DNA from: an uncultured Halomonas sp.
Lineage (GTDB): Bacteria; Pseudomonadota; Gammaproteobacteria; Pseudomonadales; Halomonadaceae
Assembly: GCF_947500835.1 (NCBI RefSeq)
Contig: NZ_CANMTQ010000004.1
Span: forward strand, 1-64,000
Length of the DNA: 64,000 bases
Reading direction: 5' to 3'
The notes under the pieces were generated by a model that made no database searches, was not told the origin of the DNA, and saw only the letters and a list, made by a program, of their open reading frames with translations. Below are positions 47,281 to 55,718 of the stretch, piece after piece (positions within the stretch are counted from its first letter, which is position 1; each line of letters starts with the position of its first letter). The position numbers were made by a program, and so were the translations under genes.

Positions 47281-47571
47281 TTAGTAGCGCGCTTCGGTAG
47301 GGGTTCGATACAAGTCGAGTAGATACTCCTCCTTGGCTGGAGGCAATTGGAAATAGAAGCCTTTTTCATCGATGGCTTCCATTATCCGGGCAGCGTCGAC
47401 GCGAGCCAGTTTCTTGTCTTCGCTCAGCAAAAGCGTCATGACGGATATGGGTCTGCCGAAACGCTCAAATAGCGCCTCCGGCACGTCGACAAGCCCCTTG
47501 GCCTTATCGACATACAGATACATCTCTTCCTTGCGCGAACTCTTGAACACCTCACACAGCAGTCTGCGCAT
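47281..47571 (-). CDS. ycgL: YcgL domain protein
   Basis: A 96-residue protein matching the YcgL family: EMYLYVDKAKGLVDVPEALFERFG and KLARVDAARIMEAIDEKGFYFQLPP are the conserved segments. Function is not established. Its ATG overlaps the rnd stop by one base (TGATG), so it is translationally coupled to RNase D, hinting at an RNA-related role. Confidence 0.88.
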   Translation of the reverse strand: MRRLLCEVFKSSRKEEMYLYVDKAKGLVDVPEALFERFGRPISVMTLLLSEDKKLARVDAARIMEAIDEKGFYFQLPPAKEEYLLDLYRTPTEARY

Positions 47572-48737
47572 CAGTCATTCCTCACAGCATGACGATCAGC
47601 CTGGCTATCGCATAGTGCATGCTTGAAGGAGTCGTTGAGCAATTCGCCGCGCCACCCGGATGGCAGCGGCAATGGCAAGCGTTTCATATCCGCAATCACC
47701 AGCTCCTCGAGTTGCCGGCGACGGGCCAGGATCTCCGCCGCGATCCCGAGCTGCTGCGCCTTGTCACTGACGACCTGCTTGAGCGCTTTGAGCCGGCGCT
47801 TGAAAGGTCCGGTCAATGGTGAAGGTAGCGGCTCGGGGAGCTGCTGCGGCGACAGGTCCGCCGCATTGCGCACTATCGACAGCAGCATATCTCCTTCGCG
47901 CTTGACCATGGCCGGCTTGACGCCCTCCACGGAAGCCAATTCGTAGCGGTTGCGCGGTTGAGCATCTGCAATGGCGAACAGAACCTTGTCACTGACCAGC
48001 CAGTTACGCGGCATATTGCGCTCCCGAACTTCCGCTTCCCGCCAGAGGGTCAACTGCTGATAGGTTGCCGAGGCGCGGGAGTCGAGACGCCACAATTGGC
48101 GATTGCGCCGATACCACTCGTTGTCGTCAGCCGGGTCACGACCCGCCTGGGCCACCAGCGTTGCGCAATCCGCTTCGAGCCACTCCAGACGGCCCAGCTT
48201 CATTAGTTCTTCGCGCTGCCGGGGCCAGATGATGGGCAGATAGGCAACATCCAGGGCCGCGTAGCGACACTGTGCTTCGCTGAGCGGTCGCTCCAGCCAA
48301 TCGGAACGAGTTTCGTCCTTGGCCAGCACATTGCCAGTCCAGCGCTCCACCAGACGTTGATAGCTCAGGGCCGCATCCTCGCTCAGCAGTGCCTGAGCCA
48401 GCTGGGTATCGATCAAGGGCGCTACCGGCGCACCGGCCCAATGCGACAACACTTCCAGATCCTCGCCGCAGGCGTGCAGCAGCTTGAGCGGCCCCTCGGG
48501 TCCCAATAACTGCAAGAGTGCCGCATCGGGCGCCAGCGCCTGGGGATCGATCAGGTACACATCATCTCCAGCACTTAATTGAATAAGAGCCGGTACAGGA
48601 TGAAAACTGGACTCTCGGATGAACTCGGTATCCAGTGCCAGAAAGCGTGCCTCGGCGAGAGCCCGGCATGCCTGTTCAAGAGCGTCCGGGGTGTCGATCC
48701 AGTGTAATGCAGGAGTTAGCGCAGGAGTTAGCGACAT
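47571..48737 (-). CDS. rnd: Ribonuclease D
   Basis: 3'-5' exoribonuclease that trims tRNA precursors and other small RNAs. The 388-residue protein has a DEDDy nuclease domain (LALDTEFIRESSFHPVPALIQL at about 34-55; second Asp in HACGEDLEVLSH; third in CRYAALDVAYLP) and an HRDC domain (about 210-290). E. coli RNase D has 375 residues. The start region carries a 12-base tandem duplication giving LTPALTPAL. First gene of rnd-ycgL-ycgN. Confidence 0.93.
   Translation of the reverse strand: MSLTPALTPALHWIDTPDALEQACRALAEARFLALDTEFIRESSFHPVPALIQLSAGDDVYLIDPQALAPDAALLQLLGPEGPLKLLHACGEDLEVLSHWAGAPVAPLIDTQLAQALLSEDAALSYQRLVERWTGNVLAKDETRSDWLERPLSEAQCRYAALDVAYLPIIWPRQREELMKLGRLEWLEADCATLVAQAGRDPADDNEWYRRNRQLWRLDSRASATYQQLTLWREAEVRERNMPRNWLVSDKVLFAIADAQPRNRYELASVEGVKPAMVKREGDMLLSIVRNAADLSPQQLPEPLPSPLTGPFKRRLKALKQVVSDKAQQLGIAAEILARRRQLEELVIADMKRLPLPLPSGWRGELLNDSFKHALCDSQADRHAVRND
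48709..48732. repeat. 12-base tandem duplication at the start of rnd
   Basis: GCAGGAGTTAGC occurs twice in direct succession (48709-48720, 48721-48732). It encodes a duplicated four-residue unit right after the start Met of RNase D and looks like a recent in-frame slippage. Confidence 0.85.
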
Positions 48738-48782
48738 GATGACTTCAGTTGTCTTTTGAATATTTGTTGTGAGTGAGGCGAA

Positions 48783-49388
48783 TCATTCGCCACCAAAGGG
48801 CAAGCGGCCATTGAAAGCACGACTCAGCGTACCGCCATCGACATACTCAAGCTCACCGCCCATGGGAACCCCATAGGCTAGCCGCGACAGGCGAATACCC
48901 CGTTCACGCAGCTGTTCGGCGATATAGTGTGCCGTGGCCTCACCTTCGATGGTTGGGTTGGTCGCAAGAATGACCTCTTCGATTCCCCCTTCATCGAGAC
49001 GTGCATCGAGACGGTCGAGCCCGATGTCTTCAGGACCTATACCATCGAGAGGGGAAAGATGACCATGCAGGACATAATATTGCCCACGATACCCCCCTGC
49101 TTCTTCGATGGCGAGCATGTCTGCAGGAGATTCGACGATGCATAGGAGTGCCTCGTTCCGGCGCGAGCTGCTGCACAGTGCACAGATATCCTCTTCCGTG
49201 AGGGTCCGGCAGCGCTGGCAATAGCCAACCTCGTTCAAGGCGCGAGCCAGCACTTCCGTCAATCGTTGCCCCCCCTCGCGATCGCGCTCCAACAGATGCA
49301 GCGCCATGCGCTGGGCGGTCTTGGGCCCTACACCGGGAAGCACTCTGAGGGTTTCCAGCAGCCGATCCACAAGCGGCGAAAACCCCAT
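48783..49388 (-). CDS. recR: Recombination protein RecR
   Basis: RecR acts with RecF and RecO to load RecA at gaps. The 201-residue protein has helix-hairpin-helix [20 protein letters not shown], the four-cysteine zinc finger [16 protein letters not shown] and a Toprim domain ([19 protein letters not shown]). Start overlaps the ybaB stop by one base (TAATG). Conserved dnaX-ybaB-recR order. Confidence 0.95.
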   Translation of the reverse strand: MGFSPLVDRLLETLRVLPGVGPKTAQRMALHLLERDREGGQRLTEVLARALNEVGYCQRCRTLTEEDICALCSSSRRNEALLCIVESPADMLAIEEAGGYRGQYYVLHGHLSPLDGIGPEDIGLDRLDARLDEGGIEEVILATNPTIEGEATAHYIAEQLRERGIRLSRLAYGVPMGGELEYVDGGTLSRAFNGRLPFGGE

Positions 49389-49714
49389 TAGAACGGCATC
49401 TTAAAGCCGGGGGGCAAGTTCAAGCCGGAAGTGGCCTCTTCCATCTTGGCCTTGGAGGCGCTTTCGACCTTGCGCACTGCATCGTTGACCGCGGCGGCAA
49501 GCAGATCCTCGAGCATCTCCTTGTCCTCTTCCATGAGTGAAGGGTCGATCTCGACCTTGCTCACGTCATGGCGACCGTTCATGGTGACCTTGATCATGCC
49601 GGCGCCGGCTTCACCAAGCACTTCAGCCTGAGCAATCTCCTCTTGCACCTGCTGCATCTTTTCCTGCATTTCCTGGGCCTGCTTCATCAGGTTGCCCATT
49701 CCGCCCTTGAACAT
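49388..49714 (-). CDS. ybaB: YbaB/EbfC nucleoid-associated protein
   Basis: Small DNA-binding protein of 108 residues forming a tweezer-like dimer. [49 protein letters not shown] is cut here to its recognisable pieces: the helical start rich in Met/Gln and the segment [11 protein letters not shown] typical of the family. Located between dnaX and recR, 30 bases after dnaX. Confidence 0.95.
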   Translation of the reverse strand: MFKGGMGNLMKQAQEMQEKMQQVQEEIAQAEVLGEAGAGMIKVTMNGRHDVSKVEIDPSLMEEDKEMLEDLLAAAVNDAVRKVESASKAKMEEATSGLNLPPGFKMPF

Positions 49715-49744
49715 GCTGTCACCTCTATGAGTTGTTGATTGGAG

Positions 49745-51766
49745 TCAGTCGGCCTGCGCTACAGGCGCGACGGTCTGTTCCAGTAGACGAGCGCCAAATG
49801 CCTGCTCCAGTTGCTGAATGTGGGGGTCGCCACGCAAGGCTTCAACCGCTACCGCATGTCGCTCTGCGGTTTCACGATCGCCCCGAGCCTTGGGAGTCTC
49901 GATGTTCTCGGGAATGGCCTGTGGCTCCACGCTTACCCGTCGCTCGATCCCGATCTCGGAAAGCGCACGCTGGATGCGCTCGACGTGCACGTCCGCGTTC
50001 ATCGCCGCCTGGCTCGGATCGAGTCGCAACTGCACCCGGGCGCCATCGTCCCCATCCAGAATGCAGTGGGCCGCGAGGTTGCGGGTCAAGCCGGATAGCG
50101 TCAAGCGCGGAAACAGGGCCAACCAAGCATCATGATCCAGTATATCCGGCACTTGAAGCGACGCAGATTGTTCCTGAAGCCGTTGTGCGTCTGTTTCTTG
50201 CGATGGCGACGCTTCGTCAGGGTCTAGCGCCTGCGCTTCTGCGGTCGCCCCATCATACTGAAGGCTGCCGGTGGCCTCTTGCTCTTCTTCTGTTTCTTCT
50301 TTTATTGGCTCCTCTTCTACAGGTTCTTCTACCGGTACCGGCTCGTCCATGGGCTCTTCTACCGGCTCTTTGCCGCCTGCCTCCAAGGGCTCGTCGGCAT
50401 ACTCAGGCGGGGCTGTCGGCAAGGCTTCCCAAGGCGGTAGATCCTGCGCCGCGTTCGCTACATGCGCTGGATCCGCGTGTTCTATTTCCGGCCCGCTCTC
50501 GTCATGCTGAGCGTCCTGTCGATCATTCCTCGGAGCGCCCTCCATTGAGGAAGGCATGGAAGCCGGTGCATCCTGGGGCGATGTCGATGACGCTCCAGGC
50601 GCGGGCTGAGCCTGGCTCGATTCACCGCGAAGCGGCAGCGGTGTCTGGGCCGGTTTGGGAACGCCTTGAGGACGAAACGCCAGCATGCGCAACAGGGTCA
50701 TTTCCAGGGCGGTACGCGCATCCGGCGCGCTGTCCATGTCGATTCGGCCTTGTAGACCGATCTGGTAGTAGAGCTGTACGTCTTCTGCGGTAAAACGCCC
50801 GGCTAGAGCAAGCAACTCATCTCGATCGCCATGGCCATTATCGAGAGCATTCGGCACCATCTGGGCGATGGCAAGTCGATGAAAAACACCGGTCAGGTCA
50901 TCCAGTACGCCGGCAAAATCCGGGCCTTGCTCCGCCAGTGCGGCAATTTCATTCAACACCCGCGCGGCATCCACGTCAGCCAGAGCCTCGACGAGTGCCA
51001 GCAACATGCGCTGATCCAGCGTGCCCAGCATGGCGGCCACATCTGAACGGGTGACCGTTCCCTGACCGAAGGCAATGGCTTGATCGGTGAGGCTCATGGC
51101 ATCGCGCATGGAGCCGTCCGCCGCCTTGCCCAGCAGCCATAGGGCGTCTTGCTCGAAGGTCACGCCCTCGGCGGTCAATACCCGGTCCAGATGTTCGACG
51201 ATGCGCTCTGGGGACATGTTCTTCAGAGTGAACTGCAGGCAGCGAGACAGCACCGTAACAGGCAGCTTCTGCGGATCCGTGGTGGCCAGCAGGAACTTGA
51301 CGTGAGGCGGCGGCTCTTCCAGCGTTTTCAGCAGCGCATTGAAACTGTGGGTGGAGAGCATGTGCACCTCATCGATGAGATACACCTTGTAGCGCCCCTG
51401 GGCCGGCGCGTACTGGACATTGTCCAACAGCTCCCGAGTGTCCTCGACCTTGGTGCGTGATGCGGCGTCCACCTCGATCAGATCGACAAAACGCCCTTCA
51501 TCAATGGCGCGACAGCTATCGCACTCACCGCAGGGTCGCGAGGTCACGCCCTCTTCGCCGCGCCCGTTTGCGGTGCAGTTCAGGCACTTGGCGAGAATAC
51601 GCGCCAAGGTCGTCTTTCCCACCCCGCGGGTACCGGTAAACAGATAGGCATGGTGGAGCCGGCCTTGGTCCAGCGCGTTGACTAGGGCACGCTGCACATG
51701 CTCCTGGCCTACAAGCTCGTGGAAGGTGCGCGGACGCCATTTGCGGGCCAGTACCTGATAGCTCAT
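49745..51766 (-). CDS. dnaX: DNA polymerase III subunit tau/gamma
   Basis: Clamp-loader ATPase and organiser of the replisome. The 673-residue protein (E. coli tau 643) has Walker A GTRGVGKTTL, four zinc cysteines in CLNCTANGRG...CGECDSC, Walker B LIDEVHMLS and SRCLQF with the arginine finger. Domain III ends near residue 365; then comes a Pro/Glu-rich linker (about 375-530) with repeated EEPVEEP-type units and a C-terminal tau domain that binds the alpha subunit. I found no A-AAA-AAG slippery heptamer, so a gamma form by frameshift as in E. coli is not evident. ATG at 51766. Confidence 0.95.
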   Translation of the reverse strand: MSYQVLARKWRPRTFHELVGQEHVQRALVNALDQGRLHHAYLFTGTRGVGKTTLARILAKCLNCTANGRGEEGVTSRPCGECDSCRAIDEGRFVDLIEVDAASRTKVEDTRELLDNVQYAPAQGRYKVYLIDEVHMLSTHSFNALLKTLEEPPPHVKFLLATTDPQKLPVTVLSRCLQFTLKNMSPERIVEHLDRVLTAEGVTFEQDALWLLGKAADGSMRDAMSLTDQAIAFGQGTVTRSDVAAMLGTLDQRMLLALVEALADVDAARVLNEIAALAEQGPDFAGVLDDLTGVFHRLAIAQMVPNALDNGHGDRDELLALAGRFTAEDVQLYYQIGLQGRIDMDSAPDARTALEMTLLRMLAFRPQGVPKPAQTPLPLRGESSQAQPAPGASSTSPQDAPASMPSSMEGAPRNDRQDAQHDESGPEIEHADPAHVANAAQDLPPWEALPTAPPEYADEPLEAGGKEPVEEPMDEPVPVEEPVEEEPIKEETEEEQEATGSLQYDGATAEAQALDPDEASPSQETDAQRLQEQSASLQVPDILDHDAWLALFPRLTLSGLTRNLAAHCILDGDDGARVQLRLDPSQAAMNADVHVERIQRALSEIGIERRVSVEPQAIPENIETPKARGDRETAERHAVAVEALRGDPHIQQLEQAFGARLLEQTVAPVAQAD

Positions 51767-52156
51767 TGAGCGCGGATTCCTTGCGGGGAGAATGATCGAT
51801 TTGCCGAAAAATGGACGACTCCAAGCTACATTCTAGCCGTTGCGAAGAGTCGCGCAAAGCGCAACGCCTCGCTGCGAAAAGCGCGCATCATGCGCCAACC
51901 GGATTTGAATCTGCCGTTCCCTGGCCCGGATAATTTTGAATAAAGGAGTAAAAGTCCGCATACTGAGCGGCCTCTATGCACTTATTTTCATAAAGCACGC
52001 TTGTTCATGAGCGTGTACTTACTGTGATGATTTCATGTCATCATGGCCGACCAGCAGCGGCATAGCGCCCAGTCGCACGCTATTTCTGTATTTTCGTATG
52101 GCCTTGAAAGTCGAATTCACAACAGAAAGTCAAATCCATGACAATGGAGAAAGCTG
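51767..52156. other. Intergenic region before the BCCT array
   Basis: No gene is supported in these 390 bases. They hold a candidate promoter (51905-51934), a small inverted repeat TGATGA-N7-TCATCA at 52025-52043, and the leader of the first BCCT gene with GGAGAAAG before the ATG. The dnaX side (51840-51890) is GC-rich with short repeated GCG-AA motifs of no clear meaning. Confidence 0.5.
51905..51934 (+). promoter_or_regulatory. Candidate promoter of the first BCCT gene
   Basis: TTGAAT (51905-51910), 18-base spacer, GATAAT (51929-51934). It would give a leader of about 215 bases before the ATG at 52157, long enough to hold regulation. Alternatives nearer the gene are weaker. Confidence 0.42.
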
Positions 52157-53797
52157 ATGGGGAACAATTCCGATTCAAGCAATACGCCGGAATCAAATGA
52201 AGGGACTGAAGGCATTCCCTCACCGGAAGGCCCTACCGATCTGATCGACACCGATTACGTGATCGGCCAGGACAACATTCAGACCAATAAACTCGGCATC
52301 GATCTGGACCTTCACGGTAAGGTCTTCGTGGTGTCTTCGCTGTTGGTTCTGTTTTTCGTCATCATCACCCTGGCCTTGCCGGAGGTAATGGGGCCCCTCT
52401 TCGGCGATACGAGGACGTGGCTGACAGGTAACTTGAGCTGGGTTTTTCTATTTGCCGCCAACGTCTTCGTGCTGTTGACGGTAGTATTGATCTTCACCCC
52501 GCTGGGCAAGGTTCGTCTGGGCGGCCCCAAGGCTACGCCAGATTTCAGCTACGCCGGCTGGTTTGCCATGCTGTTTGCTGCAGGCATGGGCATAGGACTG
52601 ATGTTTTACGGCGTGTCCGAGCCCCTGACCCACTTCAGCACCTCCCTTGAAGGCGCCGCCGGCGCACCGCTCAGCGGCGCCCAAGGTGATCAGCAGGGCG
52701 CTATCTCGTTAGGCATGGCGGCCACGATCTTCCACTGGGGTCTGCACCCTTGGGCGACCTATGCGGTCGTTGCCCTTGCCTTGGCACTTTTTTCCTATAA
52801 CAAGGGTCTGCCGCTGACCATGCGCTCGATCTTCTACCCGATTCTTGGGGAGCGCATCTGGGGGTGGCCAGGGCATGTCATCGACATCCTGGCGGTATTT
52901 GCCACGCTGTTCGGTCTAGCCACTTCCCTGGGCCTGGGCGCTACTCAGGCGTCTGCGGGGCTGAATTATCTGTTCGATACGCCCAACAACAACGTCACCA
53001 TGGTGGTGTTGATCCTGGGCATTACCCTGGTAGCGCTGGGATCGGTAGTTGCCGGGGTGGAAAAGGGCGTTCAACGCATCTCTCAGCTCAACATGAGCTT
53101 GGCTTTTCTACTGCTTTTCTTCGTGATCGCCGTGGGTCCTACCCTGATGATCGCTACCGGCTTTTTTGAGAATCTGCTTTCCTATTTCAAGGATCTACCG
53201 GCGCTATCCAATCCCTTCGGCCGTGAAGATAGCGCCTTCGTGGGAGGCTGGACCGCCTTCTATTGGGCCTGGTGGATCTCCTGGTCACCCTTCGTCGGCA
53301 TGTTCATCGCCCGGGTCAGCCGCGGCCGTACCGTACGCGAATTCCTGATTGCCGTGCTGCTGGTGCCCATGCTGGTGTCAGTGCTGTGGATGACCGCTTT
53401 CGGCGGTGCCGCCATCGAGCAGTACACTGCCGGCTTCGAGGGCGTCGCGGATGCCGCAGTCGAACTGCAGCTGTTCGAGATGCTGGGTCAGCTGCCCCTG
53501 TCGTCCATTACGTCCTTCGTTGGCATCGTGCTGGTGATGGTGTTCTTCATCACCTCCTCGGACTCAGGCTCCTTGGTTATCGACTCCATCACCTCTGGCG
53601 GCAAGGTGGACGCGCCCAAGGGCCAGCGTATCTTCTGGGCGCTTATTGAGGGGGCGATTGCCATTGCGCTACTGCTGGGCGGTGGTCTGGAAGCGCTGCA
53701 GGCGGCGGTGCTAACCACCGGGCTGCCCTTCGCGCTGATTCTGCTGGTGGGCTGCTATGCCATCGTCAAGGGGCTGATGAGCGAGCCACGCAGCTAA
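52157..53797 (+). CDS. BCCT-family transporter 1 (betaine/choline/carnitine type)
   Basis: Sodium- or proton-coupled uptake of a trimethylammonium-type osmolyte at the inner membrane. The 546-residue protein has twelve predicted helices and all BCCT marks: GMGIGLMFYGVSEPLTHF (GMGIG at 143-147), HWGLHPWATY (Trp194, Trp199, Tyr202, equivalent to BetP Trp189/Trp194/Tyr197), the Trp-box WTAFYWAWWISWSPFVGMFIARVSRG and TSSDSGSLVIDS. These match BetP at the betaine and sodium sites, so it is the most canonical of the four. It lacks the long C-terminal osmosensor of BetP. The N-terminus carries LIDTDYVIGQDN, shared by all four copies. Followed by its own terminator. Confidence 0.9.
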   Translation: MGNNSDSSNTPESNEGTEGIPSPEGPTDLIDTDYVIGQDNIQTNKLGIDLDLHGKVFVVSSLLVLFFVIITLALPEVMGPLFGDTRTWLTGNLSWVFLFAANVFVLLTVVLIFTPLGKVRLGGPKATPDFSYAGWFAMLFAAGMGIGLMFYGVSEPLTHFSTSLEGAAGAPLSGAQGDQQGAISLGMAATIFHWGLHPWATYAVVALALALFSYNKGLPLTMRSIFYPILGERIWGWPGHVIDILAVFATLFGLATSLGLGATQASAGLNYLFDTPNNNVTMVVLILGITLVALGSVVAGVEKGVQRISQLNMSLAFLLLFFVIAVGPTLMIATGFFENLLSYFKDLPALSNPFGREDSAFVGGWTAFYWAWWISWSPFVGMFIARVSRGRTVREFLIAVLLVPMLVSVLWMTAFGGAAIEQYTAGFEGVADAAVELQLFEMLGQLPLSSITSFVGIVLVMVFFITSSDSGSLVIDSITSGGKVDAPKGQRIFWALIEGAIAIALLLGGGLEALQAAVLTTGLPFALILLVGCYAIVKGLMSEPRS

Positions 53798-53815
53798 AAC
53801 GCTTGCAATCTATCG

Positions 53816-53851
53816 GGCAAGGCTTTTCATGAAAAAGTCTTGCCTTTTTTC
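53816..53851 (+). terminator. Intrinsic terminator after BCCT 1
   Basis: GGCAAGGCTTTT pairs with AAAAAGTCTTGCC around CATGA, followed by TTTTTT. It lies 18 bases after the stop, so BCCT 2 must have its own promoter (TTGACA at 53863-53868 is a candidate -35) or depend on read-through. Confidence 0.88.
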
Positions 53852-53862
53852 GTTATATTTTC

Positions 53863-53868
53863 TTGACA
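53863..53868 (+). promoter_or_regulatory. Candidate -35 of BCCT 2
   Basis: A perfect TTGACA directly downstream of the terminator, 59 bases before the BCCT 2 start. A good -10 at the proper distance is not evident in the A/T-rich stretch that follows (TTCTTA at 18, TATACA at 22 bases). Confidence 0.35.
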
Positions 53869-53926
53869 TAAATCTTATGCAAACAATTCTTATACAAATA
53901 ACCAAGCAAACAACAAGGAGACGCTC

Positions 53927-55588
53927 TTGAGCGATAAACCATCCTCCTCGACGAACGATAAAAGCACTGAAGGCGTTCCTGCACCAACCGGCGAATCCAA
54001 TCTGATCGACACGGACTACGTCATCGGTCAGGACAATGTCAGCGGTCGTAAATTCGGCATGGCAATCGACCTTCACGGCAAGGTCTTCAGCATCTCGGCC
54101 TTGGTGATCGTATTCTTCGTGGTCCTGGTCCTGGCGCTGCAAAACGAGGTCGAGCCGATCTTCAGCGGCGTGCTCGACTGGCTGACCGGTACGCTGGACT
54201 GGTTCTTCATCCTGGCCGCCAACGTTTTCGTCCTCCTGTGCCTGGGATTGGTCGTGTCGCCACTAGGCAAGGTGCGCATCGGTGGCATGAAGGCCAAACC
54301 GGACTTCAGCTATGCGGGATGGTTCGCCATGCTGTTTGCCGCCGGCATGGGCATCGGACTGATGTTCTATGGCGTTTCGGAACCGATATCGCATTTCTCT
54401 TCTTCCATGGGAGGCATCACGACGGGTGATGACGGCGCCAGAACCGACTGGGCTCCCTTAGGCGCTGCGGGAGGCGATGCAAAAGCCGCCATGGAGTTGG
54501 GCATGGCCGCCACCATTTTCCATTGGGGCCTGCATCCCTGGGCGATCTACGCCATCGTCGCGCTGTCCCTGGCGATCTTTTCCTACAACAAGGGCCTGCC
54601 GTTGACCATGCGCTCGATCTTCTACCCGATCCTGGGTGAGCGCGTCTGGGGGTGGCCAGGGCACGTCATCGATATCCTGGCGGTCTTCGCCACCCTGTTC
54701 GGTCTGGCAACGTCGCTAGGGTTCGGCGCCTCCCAGGCCACTGCCGGGCTTGGCTATCTGTTCGATATTCCCAATAACAACGTCACCATGGTGTTGCTGA
54801 TTCTGGGCATCACCCTGGTCGCCTTGCTGTCGGTAGTGGCGGGTGTCGACAAGGGCGTACAGCGGCTTTCGCAACTGAACATGAGCCTGGCCTTTTTGCT
54901 GCTGCTGTTCGTGATCATCGTCGGCCCTACGCTTGCGATCTTCACCGGCTTTTTCGAAAACCTGGGGTCTTACGTGACTCATTTGCCGGCACTATCCAAC
55001 CCTTTTGGCCGCGAAGACGACAACTTCCGCCAGGGCTGGACCGCCTTCTACTGGGCCTGGTGGATCAGCTGGTCACCGTTTGTGGGCATGTTCATTGCCC
55101 GGGTCAGCCGCGGGCGCAGCGTGCGCGAATTCCTGATCGCTGTCTTGCTGGTGCCATCACTGATTTCGGTGCTGTGGATGACCGCCTTCGGGGGTACGGC
55201 CATCAACCAGATCGTTACCGACAACTTCGAGGGCGTCAAAGACGCCGCCCTGGAGCTGCAACTGTTCGTCATGTTGGGACAGCTACCCCTGACGGCGATC
55301 ACATCCTTCGTGGGTATCGTGCTGGTCATGGTGTTCTTCATCACTTCCTCGGATTCGGGTTCCCTGGTGATCGATACCATTACCTCCGGAGGCAAGGTGG
55401 ATGCCCCCACGGGCCAGCGTGTCTTCTGGGCACTCATTGAAGGCATCATTGCGATTGCGCTATTGCTGGGTGGTGGGCTGACGGCGCTGCAAGCCATGGC
55501 AGTCTCCACTGGCCTGCCCTTTACACTAATACTGCTGGCGGGCTGCTACGGCATCGTCAGGGGGCTAATGAGCGAGCCTCGGGGCTGA
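53927..55588 (+). CDS. BCCT-family transporter 2
   Basis: Second of four tandem paralogues, 553 residues and twelve helices. It keeps the canonical GMGIGLMFYGVSEPISHF, HWGLHPWAIY, WTAFYWAWWISWSPFVGMFIARVSRG and FITSSDSGSLVIDT, so like copy 1 it should be a sodium-coupled betaine-type carrier. The start is TTG, preceded by AAGGAGACGCTC; the third copy has the same TTG and a similar leader. Compared with copy 1 it has a slightly longer loop after helix 3 (GGITTGDDGARTDW). Probably a duplicate of copy 1 with a narrowly different substrate or affinity. Confidence 0.9.
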   Translation: MSDKPSSSTNDKSTEGVPAPTGESNLIDTDYVIGQDNVSGRKFGMAIDLHGKVFSISALVIVFFVVLVLALQNEVEPIFSGVLDWLTGTLDWFFILAANVFVLLCLGLVVSPLGKVRIGGMKAKPDFSYAGWFAMLFAAGMGIGLMFYGVSEPISHFSSSMGGITTGDDGARTDWAPLGAAGGDAKAAMELGMAATIFHWGLHPWAIYAIVALSLAIFSYNKGLPLTMRSIFYPILGERVWGWPGHVIDILAVFATLFGLATSLGFGASQATAGLGYLFDIPNNNVTMVLLILGITLVALLSVVAGVDKGVQRLSQLNMSLAFLLLLFVIIVGPTLAIFTGFFENLGSYVTHLPALSNPFGREDDNFRQGWTAFYWAWWISWSPFVGMFIARVSRGRSVREFLIAVLLVPSLISVLWMTAFGGTAINQIVTDNFEGVKDAALELQLFVMLGQLPLTAITSFVGIVLVMVFFITSSDSGSLVIDTITSGGKVDAPTGQRVFWALIEGIIAIALLLGGGLTALQAMAVSTGLPFTLILLAGCYGIVRGLMSEPRG

Positions 55589-55634
55589 CAGCCTGTCGAC
55601 AAGGCACTAAAACGCTCACCCAGGAGAGGTACAG

Positions 55635-55669
55635 GCAAGGCTCTGCAAAAGAAGCCTTGCTCTCTTTTT
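55635..55669 (+). terminator. Intrinsic terminator after BCCT 2
   Basis: GCAAGGCT (55635-55642) pairs with AGCCTTGC (55653-55660) and is followed by TCTCTTTTT. The stem sequence GGCAAGGC is shared with the terminator after BCCT 1, which suggests the gene was duplicated with its terminator. Confidence 0.82.
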
Positions 55670-55718
55670 GATTTTATTTTTTCGCCATAGGTTTACCACA
55701 GACGACCAGGAGGTGCTC

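Noticed and set aside
49745..51766. Programmed frameshift in dnaX
   Set aside because: No A-AAA-AAG heptamer was found in the linker; the closest, AATAAAAG, is in the wrong register.
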